NCBI GenBank assembly: GCA_009773395.1
Contig: WRPI01000007.1
Coordinates: forward strand, 44,492 to 108,491
Direction of reading: 5' to 3'
Source: Hyphomonadaceae bacterium
GTDB lineage: Bacteria > Pseudomonadota > Alphaproteobacteria > Caulobacterales > Aquidulcibacteraceae
Length of the DNA: 64,000 nt
Shown here: positions 1 through 10,036 of the stretch, in pieces
Layout: each line of letters begins with the position of its first letter
How positions within the stretch are numbered: the first letter of the stretch is position 1
Translations under genes and position numbers: made by a program
Notes under the pieces: model-generated
What the model saw: the letters and a program-made list of their open reading frames with translations, nothing else
Told to the model about the DNA's origin: nothing
The model's database searches: none

Positions 1-200
1 ACCAAAGACGGATCAACAATTGCGACTTGTTTCTTGATTATGCCTTTGGCCTGTAGTTTCTGCACACGTTGCCAACACGGGGTTTGCGATAAGCCGACTT
101 TTTTTGAAAGCTCGGTCAGCGGCAAATCGCCTTTATCCATCAAAGCAATTAGAATACGGCGATCAATTGCATCGAGACTTCCAGTTTTACGCGCACCCAT
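1..200 (-). CDS. Lrp/AsnC-family transcriptional regulator (5' part; runs off window start)
   Basis: Reverse complement from ATG at 200 reads MGARKTGSLDAIDRRILIALMDKGDLPLTELSKKVGLSQTPCWQRVQKLQAKGIIKKQVAIVDPSL: the AsnC HTH signature. Not in the ORF track because it is truncated. Confidence 0.85.
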   Translation of the reverse strand, partial: MGARKTGSLDAIDRRILIALMDKGDLPLTELSKKVGLSQTPCWQRVQKLQAKGIIKKQVAIVDPSL

Positions 201-1593
201 TATTTTCTCCCGCATTTTGCAAAACTCGACCGATTACAATCATTTCAGGCCCGCCGCTTGGAATGTCATTTAGCATAGCAGGTAATTTCGAAATAGTGGC
301 ATAAAATGACTTTTGCCCTATTCTTGTCGCATCAATAACTAAGGCCGCAGGCGTATCAGCGTCAAGCCCCGCCGCAATCGACTTTTGGGCAAATTCAGCG
401 AAATTGCTTCGCGGCATATAGACAAATGTCGTGGCGGAATTATCGGCAATTGCTGGCCAATTGATTTGTTCGGGCAGGCCGCCATTTTTGCTGGCCCCCG
501 TGACAAACTGCACACGTTGGGCAAATTCGCGGTCAGTGAGCGAGAAACCCAACGACGAAGCAACGCCTTGCGCGGCCGAAATACCAGGGATAATTTCGAT
601 TGTCACACCGGCTTCGCGGCAGGCAGCGATTTCTTCGCTGGCGCGACCAAAAATTAATGGGTCACCGCCTTTAACGCGCACAACATATTTGCCTTGTTTG
701 GCATATTGCACCAAAAGCGCGCTTATTTCTGTCTGCGCACAAGATGGCCCGCCGCCGCGTTTGCCAACGCCAATAAGCCTGGCCTCTCGGCGGGCAAAAT
801 CCAAAATCGAGGGTTCGACTAAATCGTCAAACAAAACAACTTCGGCGCGTTGCAGCGCCCGCATTGCTTTTAATGTCAGAAGTTCAGGGTCGCCCGGCCC
901 GGCACCAATCAAGGCAACTTCGCCAATTGGCACGGGCGTGTTTTCAAGCATTTTTTCCATATCGGCATCTCGCGGCGTCTTGGTTGGCTCATTCAAAGCA
1001 CGGCTAGCGAAGCGGTGCCAAAATGCGCGTCTTTGCCCAAAAGCGAGGTTTCTTTGCTTTATCAAAGGCCGCCATTTTTGCGCAAGTTTTAGCCAAACAA
1101 CTATGGCTTGCGGTAACATTGCTTCAAGCCGACCGCGCAAAACCTGCCCCAATGCGGGCGCGGCGCCATTGGTTGCAATTCCAATCACGAGGGGCGAGCG
1201 ATTAACAATCGCGCCAAATTGGAAATCGCAAAGTGCGGGGGTGTCAATCACATTTACAGGCACGCCATGCCCACGCGCCGCCATCACAAATGCTTTTGCT
1301 TCATTATCGTCCTGGGTTGACATTATTGCCAATGCCGCGCCTTCAAAATCGGCCGCGCCCCAATTTCGCGCGACGATTTCGACATTTTCCATTGCCGCTA
1401 TATTAGGGTTTTCGCCTGCAAATACAGCGACTTTGGCTCCAGCCGCCGCGACCAATTCGGCTTTCCAAATCGCCGCCTCACTGCACCCTGCAACCAGCAC
1501 TTTGCGACCTTCAAGGTTATGAAACAAAGGCAATGACGCAAGTGGGCCAATGCTTTTGGGCGTAATAATTTCGGGGCTTCGGGATTTGCTCAT
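187..1593 (-). CDS. cysG: Siroheme synthase (precorrin-2 dehydrogenase / uroporphyrinogen-III C-methyltransferase)
   Basis: N-terminal NAD-binding LFHNLEGRKVLVAG; C-terminal SUMT motifs VALIGAGPGDPELLTLKA and VVRVKGGDPLIFGR. Confidence 0.93.
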   Translation of the reverse strand: MSKSRSPEIITPKSIGPLASLPLFHNLEGRKVLVAGCSEAAIWKAELVAAAGAKVAVFAGENPNIAAMENVEIVARNWGAADFEGAALAIMSTQDDNEAKAFVMAARGHGVPVNVIDTPALCDFQFGAIVNRSPLVIGIATNGAAPALGQVLRGRLEAMLPQAIVVWLKLAQKWRPLIKQRNLAFGQRRAFWHRFASRALNEPTKTPRDADMEKMLENTPVPIGEVALIGAGPGDPELLTLKAMRALQRAEVVLFDDLVEPSILDFARREARLIGVGKRGGGPSCAQTEISALLVQYAKQGKYVVRVKGGDPLIFGRASEEIAACREAGVTIEIIPGISAAQGVASSLGFSLTDREFAQRVQFVTGASKNGGLPEQINWPAIADNSATTFVYMPRSNFAEFAQKSIAAGLDADTPAALVIDATRIGQKSFYATISKLPAMLNDIPSGGPEMIVIGRVLQNAGENNGCA

Positions 1594-3131
1594 ATGCCCG
1601 AACCATCAATATTTGCGAGTGCGGCTTCGGCTTTTTCACGGGCGTCACGCAAAAATAGGAACCAAATCACTGGCTTAAAAGCAAAATCCAAAAATGCCAA
1701 AAGCGCCGAAATTGCAAAGCTATTGGTGACCAATAAAGCCATGGAAAAAGTCGCAATGCTGGAAATCGCTAAACCATACAGCGCTTTTTGTGCCGTTTGA
1801 TTGGGGTTTTCGATATTTGGAAATGCTAACTTCGCCAAATTTTCAAATTGCGTTTTTCTTCCATTTGAAGTCGGCTTGGTTTGCCCTTGGAACAAGCCCA
1901 TTGCCACCGTTTCATTGCTGATTTTATCAATCAAAATGAAACTACCCAAATCTCGATTTATCTCATATGGTTCAACCAATAATGGGCGTGACAAGCTTAT
2001 TGAGGCACTGCCAATTCCGTTCATGGCAAGGCCGTCCGCCATCACTTCTTGCAAAGTTGCAAAGTCCAAAGCGCTTTTTATATTGGTTATTTTGGCGTTG
2101 GTTTGGCTAGTTGCGTGCTTTATCACATAGTCTTTTTCGAGCCGCATTGCTGCCGAACTGAACCACAGAATTTTCGCATCCGAGGTTTTTCGTGAGCGCA
2201 ATTGGCTGCTGGCAAGGCTAAGCACGTCGCCGCGCGAAACATCAATTTCATCTTCCAAAACAATCGTTATTGCTTGGCCTTGGCTTGCTTCGCTCAAATC
2301 GCCATCATAAGTGCAAATTCGGGCGACACGACTGGTTTGCAAGCTGGATGAAACTATTATTTGCTGGCCGAGTTTGATTGTGCCCGACGACACAGTTCCA
2401 CTGAAACCCCTGAAATCAAGATTTGGTCGATTTACCCATTGCACTGGAAATCTAAATTCTGAATGCGAAATTGGAAATGGCGCGACATTTTCCAAATATT
2501 CCAATAAATGCGGGCCATCATACCAGACCATATTGGCAGACTTTGTCGTGACGTTTTCACCCAATATCGCACAGATTGGTATCGCCGCGATTTCGCTGAA
2601 ACCAAGCTCCTTAGCGTGGCGTGTGAAGTCAGTGACAATTGTGTCGTAGGTGGCCTTACTATAGCCAACTAAATCCATTTTATTTATCGCCAAGACCACA
2701 TTCTTTACGCCAACCATGGAAGTAATTGATGCGTGGCGTCGGGTTTGCGCCAATACGCCTTTGCGAGCGTCAATTAAGATAATCGCAATTTGGGCTGTTG
2801 AAGCGCCTGTCGCCATGTTTCGCGTATATTGCTCGTGCCCTGGAACATCTGCGGCAATAAAGGCGCGCTTTGGCGTCCTAAAATAACGGTAAGCAACATC
2901 AATTGTTATGCCTTGTTCGCGTTCTGCTTCAAGCCCATCAACCAAAAGCGCATAATCGCGTTCTTGGCCCTGGGTGCCGTATTTATTTGAAGCATCGTCC
3001 AGCGCGGTCATTTGATCATCGAACACTTGGCCGACATCAAAAAGCAATCGCCCGATTAAAGTCGATTTGCCATCATCCACCGAGCCACAAGTGATGAAGC
3101 GCAAAAGTTCGGTTTCTTGGTTTGCGGACAT
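1590..3131 (-). CDS. cysN: Sulfate adenylyltransferase subunit 1 with C-terminal membrane (DUF2061-like) extension
   Basis: GTPase motifs FITCGSVDDGKSTLIGRLL, DVPGHEQYTRNM, NKMDLV; hydrophobic C-terminal ~70 aa QKALYGLAISSIATFSMALLVTNSFAISALLAFLDFAFKPVIWFLFLRDAREK. Confidence 0.93.
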   Translation of the reverse strand: MSANQETELLRFITCGSVDDGKSTLIGRLLFDVGQVFDDQMTALDDASNKYGTQGQERDYALLVDGLEAEREQGITIDVAYRYFRTPKRAFIAADVPGHEQYTRNMATGASTAQIAIILIDARKGVLAQTRRHASITSMVGVKNVVLAINKMDLVGYSKATYDTIVTDFTRHAKELGFSEIAAIPICAILGENVTTKSANMVWYDGPHLLEYLENVAPFPISHSEFRFPVQWVNRPNLDFRGFSGTVSSGTIKLGQQIIVSSSLQTSRVARICTYDGDLSEASQGQAITIVLEDEIDVSRGDVLSLASSQLRSRKTSDAKILWFSSAAMRLEKDYVIKHATSQTNAKITNIKSALDFATLQEVMADGLAMNGIGSASISLSRPLLVEPYEINRDLGSFILIDKISNETVAMGLFQGQTKPTSNGRKTQFENLAKLAFPNIENPNQTAQKALYGLAISSIATFSMALLVTNSFAISALLAFLDFAFKPVIWFLFLRDAREKAEAALANIDGSGI

Positions 3132-4034
3132 CTAAAAATAGCCTTCCGCTTTTTTCTGTTCCATCGAAGCGCCGCCATCATTATCAATCATGCGGCCTTG
3201 ACGTTCGGAAGTTTTGGCCTGTTGTAATTCGGCGATTATTTCACCGACATTGCTGGCGTTGCTTACAATTGCGCCGGTGAGAGGATAGCAGCCCAAAGTG
3301 CGAAAACGCACGAGCTTGTTTTGGATTTTCTCACCCTTGCGTAACTTTAACCGTTCATCATCAACCATTATTAGGCCGCCATCGCGCTCAATCACTGGCC
3401 TTATTTTGGCAAAATATAGTGGCACCACCGGAATATTTTCGCGTGCGATATAGTTCCATACGTCATATTCGGTCCAATTGGATAAAGGGAAAACCCTAAA
3501 ACTCTCACCCGGTTTTTTATTGGTGTTAAACAAGTGCCAAGGTTCTGGCCTCTGGTTTTTTGGATCCCAACGGTGGACCTTTGTGCGGAATGATATTACC
3601 CGTTCTTTGGCGCGAGATTTTTCTTCATCGCGCCTTGCACCGCCAAATGCAGCGTCAAACTTATATTTATCCAGTGCTTGTTTTAAGCCTTCGGTTTTCA
3701 TTACGTCAGTATGAATTCTTGAGCCACTATCAATCGGATTAACGCCAGCCGCGACACCATCTTGGTTGATGTGCACCAATAATTGCAAGCCCAAATTTTT
3801 CACTGTGGCATCGCGAAACTCAATCATTTCGTTGAATTTCCAAGTGGTATCAACGTGAAGCAGCGCAAACGGCGGCAAAGAGGGATAAAACGCCTTAATT
3901 GCAAGATGCAGCATGACAGCGCTATCTTTGCCAATAGAGTAAAGCATTACTGGCTTTTCAGCGGTCGCAACCACTTCGCGCATGATGGAAATTGCTTCGG
4001 CCTCAAGCCTATCAAGGTGGGTGAGAGTTTTCAT
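3132..4034 (-). CDS. cysD: Sulfate adenylyltransferase subunit 2
   Basis: PP-loop [41 protein letters not shown]. Confidence 0.95.
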   Translation of the reverse strand: MKTLTHLDRLEAEAISIMREVVATAEKPVMLYSIGKDSAVMLHLAIKAFYPSLPPFALLHVDTTWKFNEMIEFRDATVKNLGLQLLVHINQDGVAAGVNPIDSGSRIHTDVMKTEGLKQALDKYKFDAAFGGARRDEEKSRAKERVISFRTKVHRWDPKNQRPEPWHLFNTNKKPGESFRVFPLSNWTEYDVWNYIARENIPVVPLYFAKIRPVIERDGGLIMVDDERLKLRKGEKIQNKLVRFRTLGCYPLTGAIVSNASNVGEIIAELQQAKTSERQGRMIDNDGGASMEQKKAEGYF

Positions 4035-4035
4035 T

Positions 4036-4767
4036 TTAATTTTTATTTCTTACCAATTGACCTTGTTCATTGACATGCAGCCCGCATTCCTTTTGTGCGC
4101 CCGCTTCGGCTTCCCACCACCAACGGCCCGCGCGTTCGGTTTCACCATTTGCAACAGCACGAGTGCATGGCGCGCAACCAATTGATAAGAATCCTTGGTC
4201 GTGAAGTGGGTTGATTGGCACTTTTAGCGATTTGATTTCTGCAAGGATTTCGTCTCGATTTTTGTCAAATAGTGGATTGAATTTTATCAAATTGCGACTT
4301 TCGTCAAATTCGGCAATTGGAACCCCTTCGCGCGCTTGCGATTGGTCGGCACGAAGCCCTGAAATCCATCCGCTTGCGCCTTCTAATGCGCGATTAAGCG
4401 GTTCAACTTTGCGAATATTGCAACAAGCTTTGCGGGCTTCGACTGACTGATAGAAGCCATTAGTCCCTTGGGTTTTCACCCATTTGGCAATTGCGCTGGG
4501 GTCAGGGTAGAAACCATTAATACTGATTCCATATTTGTCTTCTGTTGCCTGCCATAAATCATGGACTTCTTGAAACAGCCGCCCTGTATCGAGCGTGAAA
4601 ATATCCACCGCCAGTTTTTGCGTGGCGATGTGATGGGTAATCAGTTGATCTTCAAGCCCGAAACTTGTTGAAAAAGTGATGCGGCCTTGAGCCAATTCGC
4701 GGATTTTTGCGAGGCGTTGTGGCAGCGCAAGCCCATTCAAGGTTTCTGAAATTTGCTGAATATTCAT
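4036..4767 (-). CDS. cysH: Assimilatory adenylyl-sulfate (APS-type) reductase
   Basis: CysH family; [11 protein letters not shown] and GCAPCTR cysteine pairs as in [4Fe-4S] APS reductases. Confidence 0.9.
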   Translation of the reverse strand: MNIQQISETLNGLALPQRLAKIRELAQGRITFSTSFGLEDQLITHHIATQKLAVDIFTLDTGRLFQEVHDLWQATEDKYGISINGFYPDPSAIAKWVKTQGTNGFYQSVEARKACCNIRKVEPLNRALEGASGWISGLRADQSQAREGVPIAEFDESRNLIKFNPLFDKNRDEILAEIKSLKVPINPLHDQGFLSIGCAPCTRAVANGETERAGRWWWEAEAGAQKECGLHVNEQGQLVRNKN

Positions 4768-5219
4768 GGCAATTCGCGCACCAAGTTCAAATGGCGATTG
4801 GCGGCAATTTTTTGCCTCCGACTTTGAAATATCGAAGTTTTTGTTGAATTATTGTTCTGATATGAATGTTGCGATATTTCCTTCGCCGCTAGCCATTGCA
4901 CCAAAGGTTGGCGCAAAAACTGCTCGTCCGAAATCTCAATTTCATCAAAACCACAAGCAATTAAATCTGAGAATTGATCGGGAATAAGCGGGCCAATCGC
5001 CCGCAATTTGCCATTAAAGCCCGCGCGACGCAGCTTTTTGGTTAGGCTATAACCACGACCATCATGATGGGTAGGAAAAATGATTCCCAAAATCTCGGCA
5101 TTCGCAAATTGCGCCATCACATCGGCAATTGCGGCAGAATTGCTTATGGTTTCTACGTTATCAGCGACGGCAAGAAAATTACCTTCTTTGTCAATAATCG
5201 GCATTTTACAAATCCTCAC
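4764..5219 (-). CDS. DUF934 family protein (sulfite-reduction operon)
   Basis: Position between cysI and cysH; THHDGRGYSLTKKLRRAGFNGKLRAIGPLIPDQFSDLIACGFDEIE. Confidence 0.85.
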   Translation of the reverse strand: MRICKMPIIDKEGNFLAVADNVETISNSAAIADVMAQFANAEILGIIFPTHHDGRGYSLTKKLRRAGFNGKLRAIGPLIPDQFSDLIACGFDEIEISDEQFLRQPLVQWLAAKEISQHSYQNNNSTKTSIFQSRRQKIAANRHLNLVRELP

Positions 5220-6873
5220 TTAAAATTTGCCCTTGATTGGCAAATGCAACTCGGAAATGTTCGATACCCAAACGTCGATAGGTGTCTATAAATTCTTCGC
5301 CTTCTTCACGTAAATGAAGATAGCGATTGATAATGCGTTCAATAGTGTCGGGAACATCTTCGGCATCAATACCGGGGCCCAGTCTTTCGCCTAACGCCAT
5401 GTCCAAAGTAGCGTCACCACCAATTGTTATTTGATAGTTTTCGCGCCCTGATTTTTCCAAGCCCAAAATGCCGATATTGCCAATATGGTGATGCGCACAG
5501 GCATTTATGCAGCCCGAAATATTGATGCTTATATTGCCAATTTCAGCTTGCTTTTGCGAGCTTTCAAAGCGTTTTGAAATTTCTTGAGCAATCGGGATTG
5601 AACGCGCCGTTGCCAGTGCGCAATAATCGAGCCCGGGGCAGGCGATAATATCGGAAATCAATCCAACATTAGCGGTGGCAAGCCCCATTGCGCCTAGCGC
5701 CGCACACAACTCGGGAAGATCATCTTTTGCAACATGGGGAAACACAATATTCTGATGATGGGTAATTCTGATTTCACCGCTTGAATATTTATCGGCCAAA
5801 TCGGCGATTGCCAGCATTTGTGTCGAAGTCGCATCACCTGGAATGCCGCCAATTGGCTTCAGGGAAATCGTGGTTGCGACATAGCCGTCGATTTTGTGCG
5901 GTATTGTGTTATATTTGGCAAAGTCTGCGAAAGCGCTGTCGTTAAGCGCAGCATCATATTTTGTTTCGCTGCGCCCTAATAATTTTGGCAAGGCGAAATA
6001 TGCATTTATCCGCGCGATTTCATCGGCATCGACATCCACCGATGAAGTGTCCGAAATTGCATATTCGGCTTCGACTTGTTTGATAAATTCTTCAAGGCCA
6101 GTTTCATTGACCAATATTTTAATCCGCGCCTTATATTTATTGTCGCGGCGGCCTTCCGAATTATAGGTTCTTAAAACTGCTTCGAGATAGCCAAGTAGTT
6201 TTTCGTGCGTCACAAATTCTTTGATGATTTTGCCAATGACTGGCGTGCGCCCAAGGCCGCCACCAGCATAAATGCGAAAACCAATTCCTCGTTTCACATC
6301 GTCAATAATTTGTATGCCAATATCATGGGCGCGAATTACTGCTCGGTCGGCGCTTGCACCAGTGACCGCGATTTTGAACTTGCGCGGCAAATACAAAAAC
6401 TCTGGATGCTCTGTGGACCATTGGCGAATAAGCTCGGCAATCGGGCGTGGGTCGGCTATTTCATCTTTTGCTATACCTGCAAAATGATCAGCCGTGACAT
6501 TACGAATACAATTGCCAGAAGTTTGAATGCAATGCATGGAGACTTCTGCCAATTCGGCCAAAATCTGCGGAACATCAATCAGTTTTATCCAATTGAATTG
6601 GATATTTTGCCGCGTTGTGAAATGGCCATATCCTTTGTCATATTTTGCGCCAATTTGCGCCAAAACCCGCATTTGCTTGGCACTCAAAGTCCCATAAGGA
6701 ATTGCAATGCGCAACATATAAGCATGAAGTTGCAAATAAACCCCATTTCGAAGTCGAATGGGCCGAAACTCATCTTCGCTTAAACTGCCGTCCAAGCGCC
6801 GCGCCACTTGATTTGCAAACTGCGCATTGCGGCTGGCGACAAATGCCGCATCAAATTCATCATATCGATACAT
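5206..6873 (-). CDS. cysI: Nitrite/sulfite reductase hemoprotein
   Basis: GHFTTRQNIQFNWIKL, siroheme/4Fe-4S region CPGLDYCALATARSIP...NISGCINACAHHHIGNIGILG. Confidence 0.93.
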   Translation of the reverse strand: MYRYDEFDAAFVASRNAQFANQVARRLDGSLSEDEFRPIRLRNGVYLQLHAYMLRIAIPYGTLSAKQMRVLAQIGAKYDKGYGHFTTRQNIQFNWIKLIDVPQILAELAEVSMHCIQTSGNCIRNVTADHFAGIAKDEIADPRPIAELIRQWSTEHPEFLYLPRKFKIAVTGASADRAVIRAHDIGIQIIDDVKRGIGFRIYAGGGLGRTPVIGKIIKEFVTHEKLLGYLEAVLRTYNSEGRRDNKYKARIKILVNETGLEEFIKQVEAEYAISDTSSVDVDADEIARINAYFALPKLLGRSETKYDAALNDSAFADFAKYNTIPHKIDGYVATTISLKPIGGIPGDATSTQMLAIADLADKYSSGEIRITHHQNIVFPHVAKDDLPELCAALGAMGLATANVGLISDIIACPGLDYCALATARSIPIAQEISKRFESSQKQAEIGNISINISGCINACAHHHIGNIGILGLEKSGRENYQITIGGDATLDMALGERLGPGIDAEDVPDTIERIINRYLHLREEGEEFIDTYRRLGIEHFRVAFANQGQILSEDL

Positions 6874-7198
6874 TTAGGGCCCCTTCAATTGATGGCTCGC
6901 CATAATCAATAGTTGGGCCCGAAATTAGAAAGCTCTCGCGCAAGGTTTTTGAGGTGATTTTGTATGCAATATGTGCAATTGGAATTATCGCAAAATCGAC
7001 AATGATATTTTGCGCAATGAATGAGGCTGCGACAGTTTCCATTTCAATGATTTCGTCGTCCGCATGCGCAATTTTTGCTTGATTGATGTCGCGCGACCAC
7101 AATTCGCCTGTCCAATAGGCAACATAGCCTTCACGCAAATCATGGGCGCTTAAAATCGCAGGTGCGGGAATTTTGTTTTTCATATAGTGTGATTTCAA
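6860..7198 (-). CDS. DUF2849 domain protein (first gene of cys operon)
   Basis: Small protein upstream of cysI; LREGYVAYWTGELWSRDINQAKIA. Alternative ATG at 7183. Confidence 0.75.
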   Translation of the reverse strand: MKSHYMKNKIPAPAILSAHDLREGYVAYWTGELWSRDINQAKIAHADDEIIEMETVAASFIAQNIIVDFAIIPIAHIAYKITSKTLRESFLISGPTIDYGEPSIEGALNVSI

Positions 7199-7364
7199 CC
7201 AATTCAGCCAGAATATAGAAAATAATTCTAAACTTTAACTGTGCTATCTATTTAATTTTACACTATATTTCATTTCCGCACTGGGGTATCAAGCCAATAA
7301 ATTGGCGATATTTGCTATTTTGGTCGAATTCAAAAGAAATATTTTCTACTTGCGCCGAAATGGC

Positions 7365-9371
7365 TCAATTTCCAGTATAAATCGCTGCAATTATATAAGC
7401 CACAATTACAATTGGCCAAATAATGCGAAACCAATTTTCTTCGAACCATGACTGGGTCTTGCTAGTATAAATCGGCATGGAATATGAAAAGCCAGTTAAA
7501 CTGTCCGACTTTGCAAGTTGATCAAAAAATTCTTGAGCTTTTTTTGGCGGAATTATCTTGCCTTCGCACTCGAAGTCATTTCGAATTTTCAAAACAAACG
7601 GGGTCACAACAGCCCAATCGCACTCCATTCTCCACCCATCCGATTCTATTTTGTCATTCTTGGCGGCGGAAAAATGTTCCTTTGGCAAGGCAAAAATCGC
7701 GGTTCTTGATTTCCGTCGTCCAAGACCTAAGTCAATTGGCGTCGCTCGTTCATTGGTTTGCGTTACCATAAAATCCGGAAGGAGTTCTTCGGGACGCCAC
7801 AGGAAGTTCAATAATTTACCAGTGGTGGCGGCGGTAAAGCCGTTTGTCAATTCATAAGATTCGATTATTTCAAGTTCATTTTTTTCGGGCCTATCAATAA
7901 TTTGTGTTTCTTTCGTTCTAATGGCTCCACGATATTGCCTATCGTAAAAGTCAGCATAGTCATCGGATAGCGCCTTCAACCCGTCTTCTTTTAGTTTTGC
8001 CCTTGCCCCATCTGCCATGTAATCGCGCCAAAAAGTCTGAATTTCGACGTGAATTTTTGGATTAACTAAATTTTCGATTTTCCAATTTTCCACAGCTTCA
8101 ACTACATATGGCCGTTGATGAACTTTTATCACTTCCAATTGGGATTGCGCTATCAATGGCAATGCTTTGCCATAATAGGGTGGTGTGATTGTCTCCCATG
8201 TGCCAGCTTGGTCAGGAAAAGTTGGGTCAAAATAACGAATTTCATCGCCTATTTTTGCGCGAACAATGCAATGATTAAAGGCATAAACACGTGCTGGGTG
8301 GGCGTCCACAAATTCTCTCGTGACAGTATCTACAAGCGCAGGGCTAGCCACTATCCCAAAGTGACGCAATAAGCAGGTGAGCAGCAATGATTTGTCTTTG
8401 CAATCGCCATATCTGCTGGCCCAAATCTCATTTATGTTGCGCGGGATCAGACCTCCCTCGCCCATTGAGACCGCTAAATACCGCACTTCACGTTGGACAA
8501 AGCGCAAAAGCGCCAAAATCGTGTCTTTTTCGCTTTTTGAATCAAGTTTCGCTGCTTGCGCGCCTTCAATCAATGAAACTGGTAATTCATGCGCGTTTTC
8601 GTATGCTGGTCTGAATATATCTGCAATTTGCTCCCAAGACTTAGCATCCGAAATACTAACACTGGGGCTTGGATCAAACCCTGGCGGCATGGAAGTTTCA
8701 AACTTTTCCAATTGTGTGTTTTCGAGTTCCCATAATAAAATTTTGGTCTCGCCATTGAGTTGTGTCTGTGGTTCAGGCGCATCATTATTAAGCTGCATCG
8801 CAACTTCTTTGCCTTTGGGAAGGATTACCATTAATCGTTGCCTTGCAGCGCAATATCCCCAAGAAAACCTTGTTTTAATATCAACTGTCCCGCGCAAAAT
8901 CGGTTGCGAGCCAATCATGCAATAAGAATAATCAACGATGTCGCCAATTCGCACGCCGGGGATAATTAGGCTGGCTGTTAGGCAACCATCAAACACACGT
9001 CGTTCAATGTCCTTTTCGCGGCGCAATATTTCAAAATGTTCTAATTCTGCGCTCCAAATCGCCTCTCCGTTGCGAAAAAGCGCAACCTTGTGAATCAGCA
9101 ATTGTTGGTAAAATGGATTGAAAGTCAGATTTAAGTGGCCAATTGTTTCCAATGCCTGCGTCGAAAGCGCTTGTTCCACTTGGCGATAATAATGGCATGT
9201 ATCTGGCTCGCAAACATTGATAATTGTGTCACTGAGATAGACATTTATTCCTTGCCGACTTGTGCTTGGTTTAACTTCTGACCAATCATATTCATCAACC
9301 CAATCAGGCGCAGGTTGTAACTTGAAGCTCTCGGTTTTAATCATCGAATGTCCTTTACGCTCGCTTTCCAA
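7365..9371 (-). CDS. DUF3857 / transglutaminase-like domain protein with C-terminal TM helix
   Basis: ASRYGDCKDKSLLLTCLLRHFGIVASPALVDT (transglutaminase core); C-terminal FRIIWPIVIVAYIIAAIYTGN. Likely start is the internal MIKTESF. Confidence 0.85.
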   Translation of the reverse strand: MESERKGHSMIKTESFKLQPAPDWVDEYDWSEVKPSTSRQGINVYLSDTIINVCEPDTCHYYRQVEQALSTQALETIGHLNLTFNPFYQQLLIHKVALFRNGEAIWSAELEHFEILRREKDIERRVFDGCLTASLIIPGVRIGDIVDYSYCMIGSQPILRGTVDIKTRFSWGYCAARQRLMVILPKGKEVAMQLNNDAPEPQTQLNGETKILLWELENTQLEKFETSMPPGFDPSPSVSISDAKSWEQIADIFRPAYENAHELPVSLIEGAQAAKLDSKSEKDTILALLRFVQREVRYLAVSMGEGGLIPRNINEIWASRYGDCKDKSLLLTCLLRHFGIVASPALVDTVTREFVDAHPARVYAFNHCIVRAKIGDEIRYFDPTFPDQAGTWETITPPYYGKALPLIAQSQLEVIKVHQRPYVVEAVENWKIENLVNPKIHVEIQTFWRDYMADGARAKLKEDGLKALSDDYADFYDRQYRGAIRTKETQIIDRPEKNELEIIESYELTNGFTAATTGKLLNFLWRPEELLPDFMVTQTNERATPIDLGLGRRKSRTAIFALPKEHFSAAKNDKIESDGWRMECDWAVVTPFVLKIRNDFECEGKIIPPKKAQEFFDQLAKSDSLTGFSYSMPIYTSKTQSWFEENWFRIIWPIVIVAYIIAAIYTGN

Positions 9372-9434
9372 TTGTTTTCATATTGTTGGGGCAAGGACAA
9401 CTCTAAATGCTGCAATATTGCTTTGAGGCGCAAG

Positions 9435-9462
9435 AAAAAGCCCCACATTTTTTTTGTGGGGC
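9435..9462 (-). terminator. Rho-independent terminator downstream of the DUF3597 gene
   Basis: Minus strand GCCCCAC-aaaaaaaat-GTGGGGC followed by TTTTTC; 7-bp GC stem. Confidence 0.75.
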
Positions 9463-9491
9463 ATTTGAAACTTTGAGACTTGGATTTAAGA

Positions 9492-9863
9492 TCAGTCTTT
9501 CAAATCCGCGGGAACATGGCCACCATTCGCCGCCAATTTATTCATTACTTGGCGATGCAGCCAAACATTCATCGTCGCGCTATCACTCATATCGCCAGTA
9601 TAACCAAGTTCAGTTGCTAATTCTTTGCGATTGGCAAGGCTTGAATCAAGGCCGCAAAGCTTCATCAAATCGACAATTGATACGCGCCAATTGGTTTCAA
9701 AATTCACCAAAGTTGCTGCATGATCAAGAATTGGCACAATATCAATTGGTGCCGCAGGCGCAGCAGCCGCAGGCGCAGCCGCTGGGACAGCAGCCGACGG
9801 TGCTGGCGCGGCATGCGCTTTATTGCCGAAAATCGCATTTTTAATTTTGTCGAAAAAGCTCAT
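9492..9863 (-). CDS. DUF3597 family protein
   Basis: MSFFDKIKNAIFG start, Ala/Pro-rich linker, VDLMKLCGLDSSLANRKELATELGYTGDMSDSATMNVWLHRQVM. Confidence 0.85.
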   Translation of the reverse strand: MSFFDKIKNAIFGNKAHAAPAPSAAVPAAAPAAAAPAAPIDIVPILDHAATLVNFETNWRVSIVDLMKLCGLDSSLANRKELATELGYTGDMSDSATMNVWLHRQVMNKLAANGGHVPADLKD

Positions 9864-10036
9864 AATATTTACTCCTTGGTATGGTAAAATTATCTTGAAT
9901 TGGGAAACTTACCAGCGTTCAATCTATCTGAACATCGTGGCAGTTACAAGACAATCGAATGTTACGCCCTATGGACAATTGCCACTATTATCGACGAATG
10001 TGTGAAGACCAAGAACGATAGGAAGGCAGCCCAAAC

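Noticed and set aside
431-1522. 363-aa plus-strand ORF opposite cysG
   Set aside because: Antisense shadow of a clear cysG coding sequence; composition (Ser/Ala/Arg-rich) is typical of a reverse-frame ORF.
6205-6783. 192-aa plus-strand ORF opposite cysI
   Set aside because: Lies within the conserved cysI reading frame; no recognisable domain.
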